Shown here piece by piece: positions 1 through 8,069 of a DNA stretch of 37,597 nucleotides (its first letter is position 1; every line of letters starts with the position of its first letter). The translations under genes and the position numbers were made by a program. Under the pieces are notes generated by a model. That model was not told the origin of the DNA. It worked only from the letters and a program-made list of their open reading frames with translations, and made no database searches. This DNA comes from Spirochaetia bacterium (GTDB lineage Bacteria > Spirochaetota > Spirochaetia > Treponematales > Treponemataceae). The stretch lies in NCBI GenBank assembly GCA_900769325.1, contig CAAGGF010000072.1, positions 1-37,597 on the forward strand, given 5' to 3'.

Positions 1-2
1 AC

Positions 3-65
3 GTACCTGATGAAATGTATAAATGCTTCCAGTACAATGAACTGGAAAGAAAACGGGCTGCATAA
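3..65 (+). CDS. C-terminal tail of a possible upstream gene (partial)
   Basis: The third reading frame is open from the window edge to a TAA and encodes a short charged tail ending in NELERKRAA. The composition looks like a protein C-terminus and no other frame is as convincing, but 20 codons are too few to recognise a family. It could be chance. Confidence 0.3.
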   Translation, partial: VPDEMYKCFQYNELERKRAA

Positions 66-144
66 TTTTTTACACCTTAAACCTGTAAAATTTTTGTGTT
101 GACTAAATAGCGCATTTTATTTTACTTTTTTTGGAAAGCTGCTA

Positions 145-173
145 TTGCAAGGTTCTTTCTTATTTGTTATATT
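145..173 (+). promoter_or_regulatory. Promoter of the ATPase gene
   Basis: TTGCAA (145-150), a 17-bp spacer and TATATT (168-173) make a reasonable sigma70-type promoter. The transcript would start near 180, inside the inverted repeat, and run about 50 nt to the start codon. Confidence 0.45.
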
Positions 174-210
174 TTATCTAATCGAAATTAGTCGAATCGT
201 AATTAGATAA
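174..210 (+). promoter_or_regulatory. Inverted repeat beside the -10 box (candidate operator)
   Basis: TTATCTAAT (174-182) and ATTAGATAA (202-210) form a perfect 9-bp inverted repeat with a 19-nt spacer. It directly follows the -10 box and covers the expected transcription start. This suits a repressor site or a 5' stem-loop in the mRNA. No repressor gene is adjacent. Confidence 0.4.
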
Positions 211-231
211 ATTATATATGTAAGGACAGTT

Positions 232-1611
232 ATGTTCATAGGCAGAAAGACAGAACTTGCCGAGCTTGAGCGGCGGTATAATCAGGATGGATTTCAGTTT
301 CCTGTTATTTACGGAAGAAGACGGGTTGGGAAAACGCGTTTGATTCAGGAATTTATTTCTGATAAAAAAAGCATCTATTTTATGGCGGCACGCCAGACCT
401 CTTCGGAGTTATTGCAGAGCTTTTCCGAAACAATAAAAGAACAGTTTCCCGACGAAAGAACAAAATTCTTAAATTCATTTGAAAACTGGGAAAACTTGTT
501 TTCGTATATAACTGAACTTTCGCGAAAAATGCGGATTATTCTTGTAATTGATGAATATCCGTATCTTGCTGAAAGTGAGAAATCAATTTCGTCGCTTCTT
601 CAAAAATACATAGACACCCAATGGCGTAATACTCAGCTTTATTTGATTCTGTGCGGCTCGTCTATGAGTTTTATGGAAAAACAAGTTTTAGACTATGGAA
701 GCCCTCTTTACGGAAGACGAACTGCACAACTTAAAATTCATCCGCTTTCATATTATGAAAGTTTTGAATTTTTCCCTTTCTGGAATTTTACAGAGAAATT
801 TTATGCGTATGGAATTTGCGGCGGCATTCCATTGTATCTTGAGATTTTTTCCAGATATAAAAATCTTAAAGATGCAGTTTTAAGTGAATTTCTTTCTTTG
901 AGCGGACATTTAGGAGAAGAACCTGAGAATCTTATGAGTCAGGAACTTCGTGAACCTGCTCTTTACAATGCAATCATTTCTTCTGTGGCGAATGGAAAAA
1001 GCAAGCAGAATGAAATAGCTTTGTCTGTGGGAGTACAAAGTAACAGGATAACTTCTTATTTAAAAAACTTGATTTCATTGGAAATTATAGAAAAAGCGTC
1101 GCCTGTTGAAAAGGATAAGAAAAAAGTGATTTACAGAATCAAGGACAACCTTTTTAAATTTTATTTTAGATTTATAACGGAATGTAAAAGTCTTGTTGCG
1201 ATGGGAATGGGGGAACAGGCTTACGATATTAAGGTTCTGCCTTTTTTGGAAGATTATTTTGGACATATATTTGAAGATGTTTGCATGCAGTATTTAAAGA
1301 AAAATGTTGCTGAAGGAAAAATAAAAACGCTTTATACAGAATATGGAAGCTGGTGGGGAAACAATCCGAAAGAAAAAAAAGAAGAAGAAATTGATGTGGT
1401 GCTTGCTTCCAAAAATGATATTCTTGTTGGTGAATGTAAGTGGCAGACTCAAAAAGTTGGAAGCGATGTGGTTGAACTTTTGAAAAAGCGTGCCGAACTT
1501 ATTCGTAACGGCAGAAACATTACTTATTATGTGTTTTCTAAGTCAGGCTTCAAGATAAACTGCGAGCCTTGCGAAAATGTAACTTTTGTGTCTGCCAAAG
1601 ATATGGCTTAA
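232..1611 (+). CDS. ATPase_2/DUF234-type ATP-binding protein with nuclease-like C-terminus
   Basis: 459 aa. The N-terminal P-loop ATPase domain has Walker A GRRRVGKT at residues 28-35, a Walker B-like ILVIDEYPYL near 103-112, and a CGSS sensor-type segment near 142. A winged-helix-like region follows around residues 245-285. The C-terminal part resembles DUF234 and carries D388-x12-E401-C-K403, a PD-(D/E)xK nuclease-like pattern. Length and order fit the archaeal-type ATPase family that is scattered through bacteria; its biological role is not established. Recombination, defence or toxin-like roles have been suggested for relatives, and nothing here decides between them. The start has a good ribosome site, AAGGACAG, just upstream. 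It stands alone, followed by gene remnants, which suits a mobile or accessory gene. Confidence 0.88.
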   Translation: MFIGRKTELAELERRYNQDGFQFPVIYGRRRVGKTRLIQEFISDKKSIYFMAARQTSSELLQSFSETIKEQFPDERTKFLNSFENWENLFSYITELSRKMRIILVIDEYPYLAESEKSISSLLQKYIDTQWRNTQLYLILCGSSMSFMEKQVLDYGSPLYGRRTAQLKIHPLSYYESFEFFPFWNFTEKFYAYGICGGIPLYLEIFSRYKNLKDAVLSEFLSLSGHLGEEPENLMSQELREPALYNAIISSVANGKSKQNEIALSVGVQSNRITSYLKNLISLEIIEKASPVEKDKKKVIYRIKDNLFKFYFRFITECKSLVAMGMGEQAYDIKVLPFLEDYFGHIFEDVCMQYLKKNVAEGKIKTLYTEYGSWWGNNPKEKKEEEIDVVLASKNDILVGECKWQTQKVGSDVVELLKKRAELIRNGRNITYYVFSKSGFKINCEPCENVTFVSAKDMA

Positions 1612-1707
1612 AATTTAGGTTTCAAATTATTTATAAAAGTTACATAAAATCAGGTGTATTTTCATGACATTTTTAATTCCTTTCATTCCAAAATGCAATT
1701 CATTTAA

Positions 1708-1806
1708 TGCATTTCGTGTTTTACACTTGCGGTTGTATTAACTTTTGTCGGTACTTTTTTTATTTCATATATCATTGAAGAATTCTTTGGCTTTAGGAAG
1801 CATTAA
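1708..1806 (+). pseudogene. Possible membrane-protein C-terminal remnant
   Basis: An open stretch of about 32 codons ending in TAA has no start codon and encodes a hydrophobic segment (LAVVLTFVGTFFISYII) followed by EEFFGFRKH. This looks like the last transmembrane helix and tail of an integral membrane protein, perhaps an acyltransferase or polysaccharide-synthesis protein. It lies in the otherwise gene-free 1612-1847 stretch and may be debris from a decayed surface-polysaccharide locus. Chance is not excluded. Confidence 0.22.
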
Positions 1807-1847
1807 AGACTAAAAAAAATTTAAAAAATTTATTTTCTCAAAATCTC

Positions 1848-1882
1848 ACCCCGTGCATTTTGTGCATGGGGTTAAAATTTTT
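1848..1882 (+). terminator. Terminator-like hairpin
   Basis: Arms 1848-1857 and 1863-1872 (ACCCCGTGCA / TGCATGGGGT) pair over 10 bp with one G-T wobble and a 5-nt loop. AAAATTTTTT follows. It lies 18 nt before the glycosyltransferase remnant and well downstream of the ATPase gene, so it could end read-through from either the ATPase or the lost gene between them. Confidence 0.5.
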
Positions 1883-1900
1883 TATTTACAAGGAAAATTT

Positions 1901-2259
1901 ATGGAAGAAAATCTTGTTTCGATTATTACGCCGATGTGGAAAGGAGCTGGATTGGTTGGAAAAACTATTGATTCGGTTCTTGCTCAATCGTATAAAAACT
2001 GGGAAATGATTATTGTTGACGATGCATCTCCTGATGATGGTGCAGGCTGTAAAGTTGTTCAGTCTATGCTGAAAAAGACAATAGAATTCATCTTATCTGT
2101 TCAAAAGAAAATAGAGGCTCTTCAGGTGTGAGAAATCAGGCTATGAAAGAGGCAAGGGGACGGTATTTTGCATTTCTTGACAGCGATGACATCTGGCATC
2201 CCGAATATCTTTCTACAATGATGAATTATGTTGAAGGTCATACTTTCAGCTGCGAGTAA
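1901..2259 (+). pseudogene. Family 2 glycosyltransferase, frameshifted and truncated
   Basis: Starting at ATG 1901 (site AAGGAAAATTT), the first frame gives a classic GT2 N-terminus: VSIITPMWKGAGLVGKTIDS, then IIVDDASPDDGA. Near 2062-2067 the homologous reading moves to another frame, in which YAEKDNRIHLICSKENRGSS, then AMKEARGRYFAFLDSDDIW (the DxD region) are intact up to a stop at 2257-2259. A single-base frameshift therefore separates two halves of one conserved domain, and the C-terminal half of the enzyme is gone. No intact gene is seen from here to 2511. A sequencing error could explain the frameshift but not the truncation. Confidence 0.8.
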
Positions 2260-2476
2260 AACAATTAGTAGAAAAAACGCATGGTTTTCCAAAAATTCTC
2301 GGCGTACTTTTTTTACAAAATATTATTGGCTTTTATAAAGATAAAGTCATCTTAGTTTTTAATACCGTATTTAGTTCCCCTTCCGTTTCCTGTTGTTTGA
2401 ATAATACCTTTGAACTCTATGCAACGAAAAAAAATACAACGCATTTGTATGGCTGTATGTTTTATTCGCATTATTA

Positions 2477-2505
2477 TTGAAGAATTTTGATTTTCGGGGT
2501 ATAAT
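2477..2505 (+). promoter_or_regulatory. Promoter of the ParE-like gene, predicted leaderless
   Basis: TTGAAG (2477-2482), a 17-bp spacer and a consensus TATAAT (2500-2505). The ATG begins 6 nt later at 2512, where transcription itself should start, and no Shine-Dalgarno fits in between. Confidence 0.55.
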
Positions 2506-2511
2506 TCAAGC

Positions 2512-4470
2512 ATGGGTGTGGAAAAAAAATCTTTACTTGAAAAGGCAGAAAGCGTAAAGCAAACTGCAAAAAAAAGCGTTTCAAAAACAAAAAGCAATAA
2601 AATTCAGGAAAATCAAAAAACTTCAAATGATGTTGCCTATGATGAAGATTCTATTCTTCATTTAGAAGGTCTTGAGCATATTAGGCTTAGGCCCGGAATG
2701 TACATCGGTTCTCTTGGAGACGGTTCAAATGAAAACGACGGTATTTATATTCTTTTTAAAGAAGGAATCGATAACGCTGTCGATGAATTTTCACAAGGTT
2801 ACGGCGACAGAATCGATGTTGAAATTAAAGACGGTCGTGTAAAAATCAGGGATTACGGTCGTGGTATTCCGCTTGGAAAACTTGAAGATTGTGTTTCAAA
2901 TGTAAATACAGGTGCAAAATATAATAATTCTGTTTTTAAACAGGCAATCGGAATGAACGGAGTCGGCATAAAGGCTACCAATGCTCTTTCTTCGTATTTT
3001 AGGGCTGCTTCGATTCGTGACGGAAAAATGGCTGTCGTTGAGTTTGAAAGGGGAATTAAAAAATCTTCTTCTCTGACTAGTGCAAAACCTGGCGTAAAAA
3101 ACGGTACTTATCTTGAATTCGTTCCAGATTCTCAGATGTTTGGAAAATATTCTTTTAATATTGAGATGATTGAAAAACGCCTCTGGAATTACGCTTATTT
3201 AAATCCTGGGCTTTTAATTGTTTTTAATGGAACTGAATATAAAAGTGAAAACGGGCTTTCAGACCTTCTTATTTCCCAGATGGGCAGTGCAGAAAAAGCG
3301 ATGTATCCGATTTTTTCGTATTCAGGGGAAAATCTTTCGTTTGTTTTGACGCATACTCAGTCGCTTGATAAATTCGTTTATTCTTTTGTAAACGGTCAGA
3401 GCACTGAAGACGGCGGAACTCATGTTACAAGTTTTTTAGACGGTTTTACAAAAGGAATCAACGATTATTTTAAAAAGAATTACGATGAAAAAGATGTAAC
3501 CGGCGGTTTGATTGTTGCCTTAAAAATCGGTCTTGATAATCCTATGTTTACAAGCCAGACTAAAAATAAACTTGGAAATGTTGAAATCAGAAGTCCGATT
3601 ATAAAAGAAACTCAGGCTGTAATTGACGACTGGCTCAGGCATAATCCGGATATTTCTTCAATTCTTGAAGATAAAATTATCCGCAACCAAAAAGCACGCG
3701 ACGAAATCAATAATGTAACCAGCAAGCAGATTCGCGAGGCAGAAAAATCAGTTTCCCTCAAGATTAATAAATTGAAAGACTGCATTTATCATCTTCAGGA
3801 CGGGAAAAAAGGTGCAGATTCAATGATTTTCATTACGGAAGGAGATTCTGCAACAGGACCTATGGTTTTTGCAAGAAATACCGAAACTCAGGCTATATTC
3901 AGTCTTCGCGGAAAACCTGAAAATATGTTCGGCAGAAAAAAAACGGCCCTTTTTGAAAATGAAGAATTAAAAAATCTTACTCTCGCTCTTGGCGTTCAGA
4001 AAGATGTAGAAAATCTTCGTTACAATAAAGTTGTAATCGCAACCGATGCCGATAATGACGGTTTCCACATCAGAAATTTGGTTTTGACATATCTTCTTTT
4101 GTTTTTTGAAGAACTTGTTTTAACAGGTCATGTTTACATTCTTGAAACGCCTTTGTTCAGGGTTCGTACAAAAACTAAAACAGTTTACTGCTATTCAGAA
4201 GAAAGCCGCGATAAGGCTCAAAAAGAACTTGGAAAAGGCTGTGAAACTACGCGATTTAAAGGGCTTGGAGAAATCAGCCCGGAAGAATTCCATCAGTTTA
4301 TTCATCCAAGAAAAGAAGGCGAAAGCGAAGATGTCGGAATTCATTTAACGCCTGTGAGTATTCAGAGCCTGAAAAATGTCCCGGAAGTCCTTGAATTTTA
4401 CATGGGAAAAAATACTCAGGAAAGGCGTGATTTTATTGTTCATCACCTTGCAACGGAAATCGATGCGTAA
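2512..4470 (+). CDS. parE: DNA topoisomerase IV subunit B-like (type IIA)
   Basis: 652 aa, the ATPase subunit of a type IIA topoisomerase, which would pair with a ParC/GyrA-like subunit to pass DNA duplexes. A lysine-rich, non-conserved tail (residues 1-45) precedes the GHKL ATPase domain: IDNAVDE near 86-92, DYGRGIP 114-120, GMNGVGIKATNALS 147-160. The transducer domain follows. The Toprim domain has EGDSA from residue 443 and TDADNDGFH from about 511; FKGLGE lies near 582. After EGDSA the sequence reads TG rather than the GG of most GyrB proteins, and FSLRGKPENMFG follows, closer to ParE proteins of Bacteroidetes type. No insert of the E. coli GyrB kind is present. The partner A subunit is not in the window. 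GyrB is the alternative label, but the Toprim wording favours ParE. Confidence 0.88.
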   Translation: MGVEKKSLLEKAESVKQTAKKSVSKTKSNKIQENQKTSNDVAYDEDSILHLEGLEHIRLRPGMYIGSLGDGSNENDGIYILFKEGIDNAVDEFSQGYGDRIDVEIKDGRVKIRDYGRGIPLGKLEDCVSNVNTGAKYNNSVFKQAIGMNGVGIKATNALSSYFRAASIRDGKMAVVEFERGIKKSSSLTSAKPGVKNGTYLEFVPDSQMFGKYSFNIEMIEKRLWNYAYLNPGLLIVFNGTEYKSENGLSDLLISQMGSAEKAMYPIFSYSGENLSFVLTHTQSLDKFVYSFVNGQSTEDGGTHVTSFLDGFTKGINDYFKKNYDEKDVTGGLIVALKIGLDNPMFTSQTKNKLGNVEIRSPIIKETQAVIDDWLRHNPDISSILEDKIIRNQKARDEINNVTSKQIREAEKSVSLKINKLKDCIYHLQDGKKGADSMIFITEGDSATGPMVFARNTETQAIFSLRGKPENMFGRKKTALFENEELKNLTLALGVQKDVENLRYNKVVIATDADNDGFHIRNLVLTYLLLFFEELVLTGHVYILETPLFRVRTKTKTVYCYSEESRDKAQKELGKGCETTRFKGLGEISPEEFHQFIHPRKEGESEDVGIHLTPVSIQSLKNVPEVLEFYMGKNTQERRDFIVHHLATEIDA

Positions 4471-4476
4471 GTTTTT

Positions 4477-4506
4477 AAGTTCTTTTAAAATCTTTTAAAA
4501 GAACTT
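4477..4506. terminator. 14-bp perfect palindrome between convergent genes
   Basis: AAGTTCTTTTAAAA (4477-4490) and TTTTAAAAGAACTT (4493-4506) are perfect complements with a 2-nt spacer. They sit just after the parE stop and just before the antiporter stop, where a bidirectional terminator is expected. The stem is AT-rich and neither strand has a long clean U-run, so the terminator role is inferred from position and symmetry. Confidence 0.5.
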
Positions 4507-4517
4507 GAAATTTAATT

Positions 4518-5765
4518 TTAGCTTGCAGGTAAAACTGTTTCTTTTTCTTTGAATGCTTTTTTCATGAGAATTGGAACGAGCATTGAACTTACGATTATAA
4601 GAAGAATTACCGGCGTAAAATATTTTGAATCAACCATTCCTACTGAAAGCCCTTTTTGTGCGACGATTAGGGCAACTTCTCCGCGAACCATCATTCCAAG
4701 CCCGATCTGGTAAGATTCTTGCCATGAATATTTCATGAGTTTTGAGATGCCTGCACAACCGATTAATTTTGAAATGCAGCCGACAAACACAAAGGCGAGG
4801 GCAAACCAAAGCATCTGTAAATTAAGATCTGAAAGGTCAGTTTTTAATCCAATGCTTGCAAAGAAAATCGGGCTGAAAAACATATACGAGTTGACATCGA
4901 TTTTTGATTCCATGTAAGAGGCATCTGAAAGGTTACAGAATACGACTCCTGCAATGTAGGCACCCGTGATGTCTGCAATGCCGAAGAATTTTTCTGCAAT
5001 ATAGGCGTAAATAAGTGCAACTCCCAGTGCATAGATCGGCATTCGGCGTGAATGAGGATGACGGTTGTCGTACCATTTAAAGAATTTATAGATTAAAAAT
5101 CCTAGAAGAATTGCAAAAACGAAGAACAATATTGTTTTTATAAAAATTTCTATTATTCCGCCTGAACCTGTGCTGAGCCCTACGACGATTGTGAGTGCAA
5201 TTATTCCGATTACATCATCGATTATGGCGGCACTGATGATTGTCTGACCGATTTCTGATTTTATTTTTCCAAGTTCTTTTAATGTTGCCGCGGAAATGCT
5301 TACAGATGTTGCCGTGAGAATTGTTCCGATAAACATCGCTTTGAAAAATTTTGACGGGTCTTCAAATGTGATTCCGTTAAAGCCCCAAAAGCACAATGCC
5401 ATCAAAGTTCCAAGAATAAGCGGTGTAATTACCCCGAAAAATGCGATTGCCGTTGATTTTATTCCTGATTTTATAAGCGATTTTAAATTTGTTCCAAGAC
5501 CTGCACTGAACATTATGAGAACTACGCCGATTTCTGACATAAAACTGATGAACTGATTTGTTTCGCCGTAGAGGCTTCCTGGATTTTCGTGCCCGAAATT
5601 ACTGAAGATTGGAAGAAACCTTAAAAGAAGGCCTGCACATATTTGACCTGCTACTTGCGGAATCCCGAATTTTTTGAAGAATGTTCCTAAAAATTTTGCA
5701 GAAATAACGATTATTCCTACGGAAAGCAGAATATGTAAGGCGATTTCCGTGTTTGTAGGTTCCAT
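4518..5765 (-). CDS. Cation:proton antiporter, CPA2 family
   Basis: 415 aa, strongly hydrophobic, with roughly 12 membrane segments as expected for the Na_H_Exchanger fold. The discontinuous-helix region reads ATSVSISAATLKELG, and the following segment has AAIIDDVIGIIALT, whose DD pair is the ion-binding motif of electrogenic CPA2 antiporters (NapA-like) rather than the QD of KefB/C. There is no C-terminal RCK/TrkA-N domain, so it is a bare transporter. Likely role: Na+ or K+/H+ exchange in pH and salt homeostasis; the ion cannot be read from sequence. It has its own promoter in the 109-nt gap after thiC and a ribosome site GAAGG 8 nt before the ATG, so it need not be controlled by the thiamine riboswitch. 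Confidence 0.86.
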   Translation of the reverse strand: MEPTNTEIALHILLSVGIIVISAKFLGTFFKKFGIPQVAGQICAGLLLRFLPIFSNFGHENPGSLYGETNQFISFMSEIGVVLIMFSAGLGTNLKSLIKSGIKSTAIAFFGVITPLILGTLMALCFWGFNGITFEDPSKFFKAMFIGTILTATSVSISAATLKELGKIKSEIGQTIISAAIIDDVIGIIALTIVVGLSTGSGGIIEIFIKTILFFVFAILLGFLIYKFFKWYDNRHPHSRRMPIYALGVALIYAYIAEKFFGIADITGAYIAGVVFCNLSDASYMESKIDVNSYMFFSPIFFASIGLKTDLSDLNLQMLWFALAFVFVGCISKLIGCAGISKLMKYSWQESYQIGLGMMVRGEVALIVAQKGLSVGMVDSKYFTPVILLIIVSSMLVPILMKKAFKEKETVLPAS

Positions 5766-5799
5766 AAAAAATACCTTCTATCGATTAAAATTTCTAACG

Positions 5800-5828
5800 A
5801 TTATAGTGAATTTATTGTTTTTCGACAA
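5800..5828 (-). promoter_or_regulatory. Promoter of the antiporter gene
   Basis: On the minus strand: TTGTCG (5828-5823), 17-bp spacer, TATAAT (5805-5800). The transcript would start near 5793, giving a short leader containing the GAAGG site. This makes the antiporter a separate unit from the thi genes. Confidence 0.52.
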
Positions 5829-5874
5829 TCAATACTTTGTAAAGGAAACATTAAAAATTCTTTTTTAACTATTT

Positions 5875-7188
5875 TTACAGAATGTCGATTTTTTCTCCAT
5901 TCAGGGCTTTGTTCATGCTTCTTACTGCACAGAATTTTCCGCACATTGAACAGGTGTCGCTGTGGTCATCTTCTGGAAGTCGGGTTTCGCGGATTTTTCG
6001 TGCTGTTTCGGGGTCTAAGGCACATTCAAACTGTTTTTCCCAGTCTAAGTTCCGTCTTGCTTCAGCCATTTTGTCATCTAGTTCTTTTGCACCGTAAATT
6101 CCTTTTGCGATGTCTGCCGCATGGGCTGCAATTTTTGATGCGATTATTCCCTGTTTTACATCTTCTACATTCGGAAGTGCAAGGTGTTCTGCAGGCGTTA
6201 CATAGCATAAAAATGCCGCTCCGTTCATTGCAGCAACTGCTCCACCGATTGCACTTGTAATATGGTCATAACCTGGCGCGATATCAGTAACAAGCGGCCC
6301 TAACACATAAAAAGGTGCACCCATGCAGATTGTGTTCTGAATTTTCATATTTGCTTCAATTTGGTTAAGCGGAACATGACCTGGTCCTTCTACCATTACC
6401 TGAACATTGTGCTTCCATGCGCGTTTTGTAAGTTCTCCAAGGCGAACAAGTTCTTCAATCTGGCAGACATCTCCTGCATCTGAAATGCATCCCGGTCTTA
6501 AAGCATCGCCTAGAGAAATCGTAACATCGTATTGTTCGCAGATGTCAAGAATTTCGTCAAAATATTCGTAGAAAGGATTTTCGTTTCCTGTCATAGTCAT
6601 CCATGCAAAAATCAGGGAACCGCCGCGGCTTACGATATTCATTTTTCTTCCGTGGTTTTTAATCTGGTCGATTGTTTTTCTTGTAAGTCCTGCATGAATG
6701 GTAACAAAATCTACTCCGTCTTCTGCGTGAAGTCTTACGACATCGATAAAATCTTTTGCAGTAAGTGTTTCTAAATCCCTCTGGTAGTGAATTACGCTGT
6801 CGTAAACTGGAACTGTTCCAACCATGCACGGACATTCTGAAGTAAGTTTTCTTCTGAAAGGCTGAGTGTTTCCGTGGCTTGAAAGATCCATTATTGCCTC
6901 CGCCCCAAGTGAAATTGCGTTCTGGACTTTCTGCATTTCAAGGTCGTAGTCTTTTGCATCCCGGCTTATTCCAAGGTTTACATTGATTTTTGTTTTAAGC
7001 ATGCTTCCGATTCCTTCAGGATTTAAAGAAGTATGTTTTTTGTTAGCTGGAATGCAGACTTTTCCCTGTTTTACTAAGTCCATTAATTTTGGAATTTCAA
7101 AGTGTTCTTTTTGTGCAACAGTTTTAAGTTCTTCCGTGATTATTCCTTTTTTTGCGGCATCCATCTGTGTCGTATAATTTTCTTCCAT
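5875..7188 (-). CDS. thiC: Phosphomethylpyrimidine synthase ThiC
   Basis: 437 aa radical-SAM enzyme converting aminoimidazole ribotide to HMP-phosphate, the pyrimidine half of thiamine. Family blocks are continuous: LGAEAIMDLSSHGNTQPFRR, HAEDGVDFVTIHAGLTR, SLGDALRPGCISDAGD, VMVEGPGHVPLNQIEANM, ITSAIGGAVAAMNGAAFLCYVTPAEHL (quoted in parts of one run). The C-terminal cluster motif C413-x2-C416-x3-C420 binds the 4Fe-4S cluster; the x3 spacing and the short length (no N-terminal extension as in E. coli) match the compact clostridial/archaeal form. Ribosome site GGAGAATAAA precedes the ATG. It is the last thi gene of the operon, 92 nt after thiD. Confidence 0.97.
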   Translation of the reverse strand: MEENYTTQMDAAKKGIITEELKTVAQKEHFEIPKLMDLVKQGKVCIPANKKHTSLNPEGIGSMLKTKINVNLGISRDAKDYDLEMQKVQNAISLGAEAIMDLSSHGNTQPFRRKLTSECPCMVGTVPVYDSVIHYQRDLETLTAKDFIDVVRLHAEDGVDFVTIHAGLTRKTIDQIKNHGRKMNIVSRGGSLIFAWMTMTGNENPFYEYFDEILDICEQYDVTISLGDALRPGCISDAGDVCQIEELVRLGELTKRAWKHNVQVMVEGPGHVPLNQIEANMKIQNTICMGAPFYVLGPLVTDIAPGYDHITSAIGGAVAAMNGAAFLCYVTPAEHLALPNVEDVKQGIIASKIAAHAADIAKGIYGAKELDDKMAEARRNLDWEKQFECALDPETARKIRETRLPEDDHSDTCSMCGKFCAVRSMNKALNGEKIDIL

Positions 7189-7232
7189 TTTATTCTCCTG
7201 TTATAAGAAATTTTGCAATGAAATTTATGAAA

Positions 7233-7272
7233 AACTTTGGCACTATTTCAGAGGCAAAGTTAGTTTTTTTTT
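7233..7272. terminator. Weak hairpin with T-run between thiD and thiC
   Basis: AACTTTG (7233-7239) and CAAAGTT (7255-7261) can pair over 7 bp; nine T follow on the plus strand (7264-7272) and a short U-run follows on the minus strand. In the sense direction of the thi genes it could be a leaky terminator that lowers thiC relative to thiD. The stem is short and the loop 15 nt, so confidence is low. Confidence 0.25.
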
Positions 7273-7280
7273 AAGTCAAT

Positions 7281-8069
7281 TTAGAAATTCCAGTTGTGCA
7301 TTAAAGGTCCGCTTCCTTTTCCAAGGTTTAAGCCCTTTTTTAATGCCCCCGTAAGATATTTTTTTGCATTTTTTATTGATTTTTCAAGTGTAAAGCCTTT
7401 GCTTAAATTTGCAGCAATTGCAGAAGAAAGAGTGCAGCCTGTTCCGTGAGTGTTTTCTGTTTTAATTCTTTTGCCGTAAAACCATTTTCCGCCGTTTTTT
7501 GAATAAAGAAAATCGTCTGCATCGCACAAACTGTGTCCGCCTTTTACAAGAACTGGAGTTTTAAAATTATTAAAAATTATTTTTGCGGCATTTTCCATGT
7601 CGGACTTTGATTTTATTTTTGTATTTGAAATTATTTCTGCTTCGCTTATGTTCGGTGTGATTAAAGAGGCGAGGGGAAAAAGTTTTTTGAGAGCTGAAAG
7701 AGCATCGTTTTGTATAAGGTTAAAACCACTCGTTGAAACCATTACCGGATCTACGACGATATTTTTAAAACCGTATTTTTTTATTGATTTTTCGATTACT
7801 TCGATTAATTTTGAGGAAGAAACCATCCCGATTTTTACGGCATCCGGGAAAATGTCTAGGGCGACTGCTTTAATCTGTTCTTCTAAAAATTCCGGGCTGA
7901 CATCCATTATACTAAAAACGCCTGTAGTATTTTGTGCCGTTAAAGAAGTAATTGCACTCATTCCGTAAACTTTGCAGCATGTGAATGTTTTTAAGTCAGC
8001 CTGAATGCCTGCTCCTCCGCTTGAATCGCTTCCTGCAATTGTAAGGGTTGTTTTCATTTGTCTTTTCAT
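7281..8069 (-). CDS. thiD: HMP/HMP-P kinase ThiD
   Basis: 262 aa ribokinase-fold enzyme that phosphorylates HMP to HMP-P and on to HMP-PP. It starts with TIAGSDSSGGAGIQADLKTF, the substrate-binding N-terminus of ThiD. It has VDPVMVSTSG in the middle and the anion-hole HGTGCTLSSAIA with the family cysteine at residue 212. Full length for the family. The ATG at 8069 overlaps the TGA of the HAD gene as ATGA, so the two are probably translationally coupled. An alternative ATG four codons downstream exists. Confidence 0.95.
   Translation of the reverse strand: MKRQMKTTLTIAGSDSSGGAGIQADLKTFTCCKVYGMSAITSLTAQNTTGVFSIMDVSPEFLEEQIKAVALDIFPDAVKIGMVSSSKLIEVIEKSIKKYGFKNIVVDPVMVSTSGFNLIQNDALSALKKLFPLASLITPNISEAEIISNTKIKSKSDMENAAKIIFNNFKTPVLVKGGHSLCDADDFLYSKNGGKWFYGKRIKTENTHGTGCTLSSAIAANLSKGFTLEKSIKNAKKYLTGALKKGLNLGKGSGPLMHNWNF

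Noticed and set aside
67..144. Second promoter TTGACT near 99
   Set aside because: No acceptable -10 box lies 16-18 bp downstream; the TTGCAA/TATATT pair is better.
1853..1900. Longer start for the glycosyltransferase frame
   Set aside because: It begins inside the terminator-like hairpin and has no conserved sequence; the GT2 domain starts at 1901 with a ribosome site.
2352..2597. Minus-strand frame across the parE start
   Set aside because: It overlaps the parE N-terminus and promoter and resembles no family. The plus-strand gene is certain.
5946..6260. 104-codon frame antisense to thiC
   Set aside because: Shadow of a well-conserved gene; leucine/histidine/arginine-rich composition typical of antisense frames.
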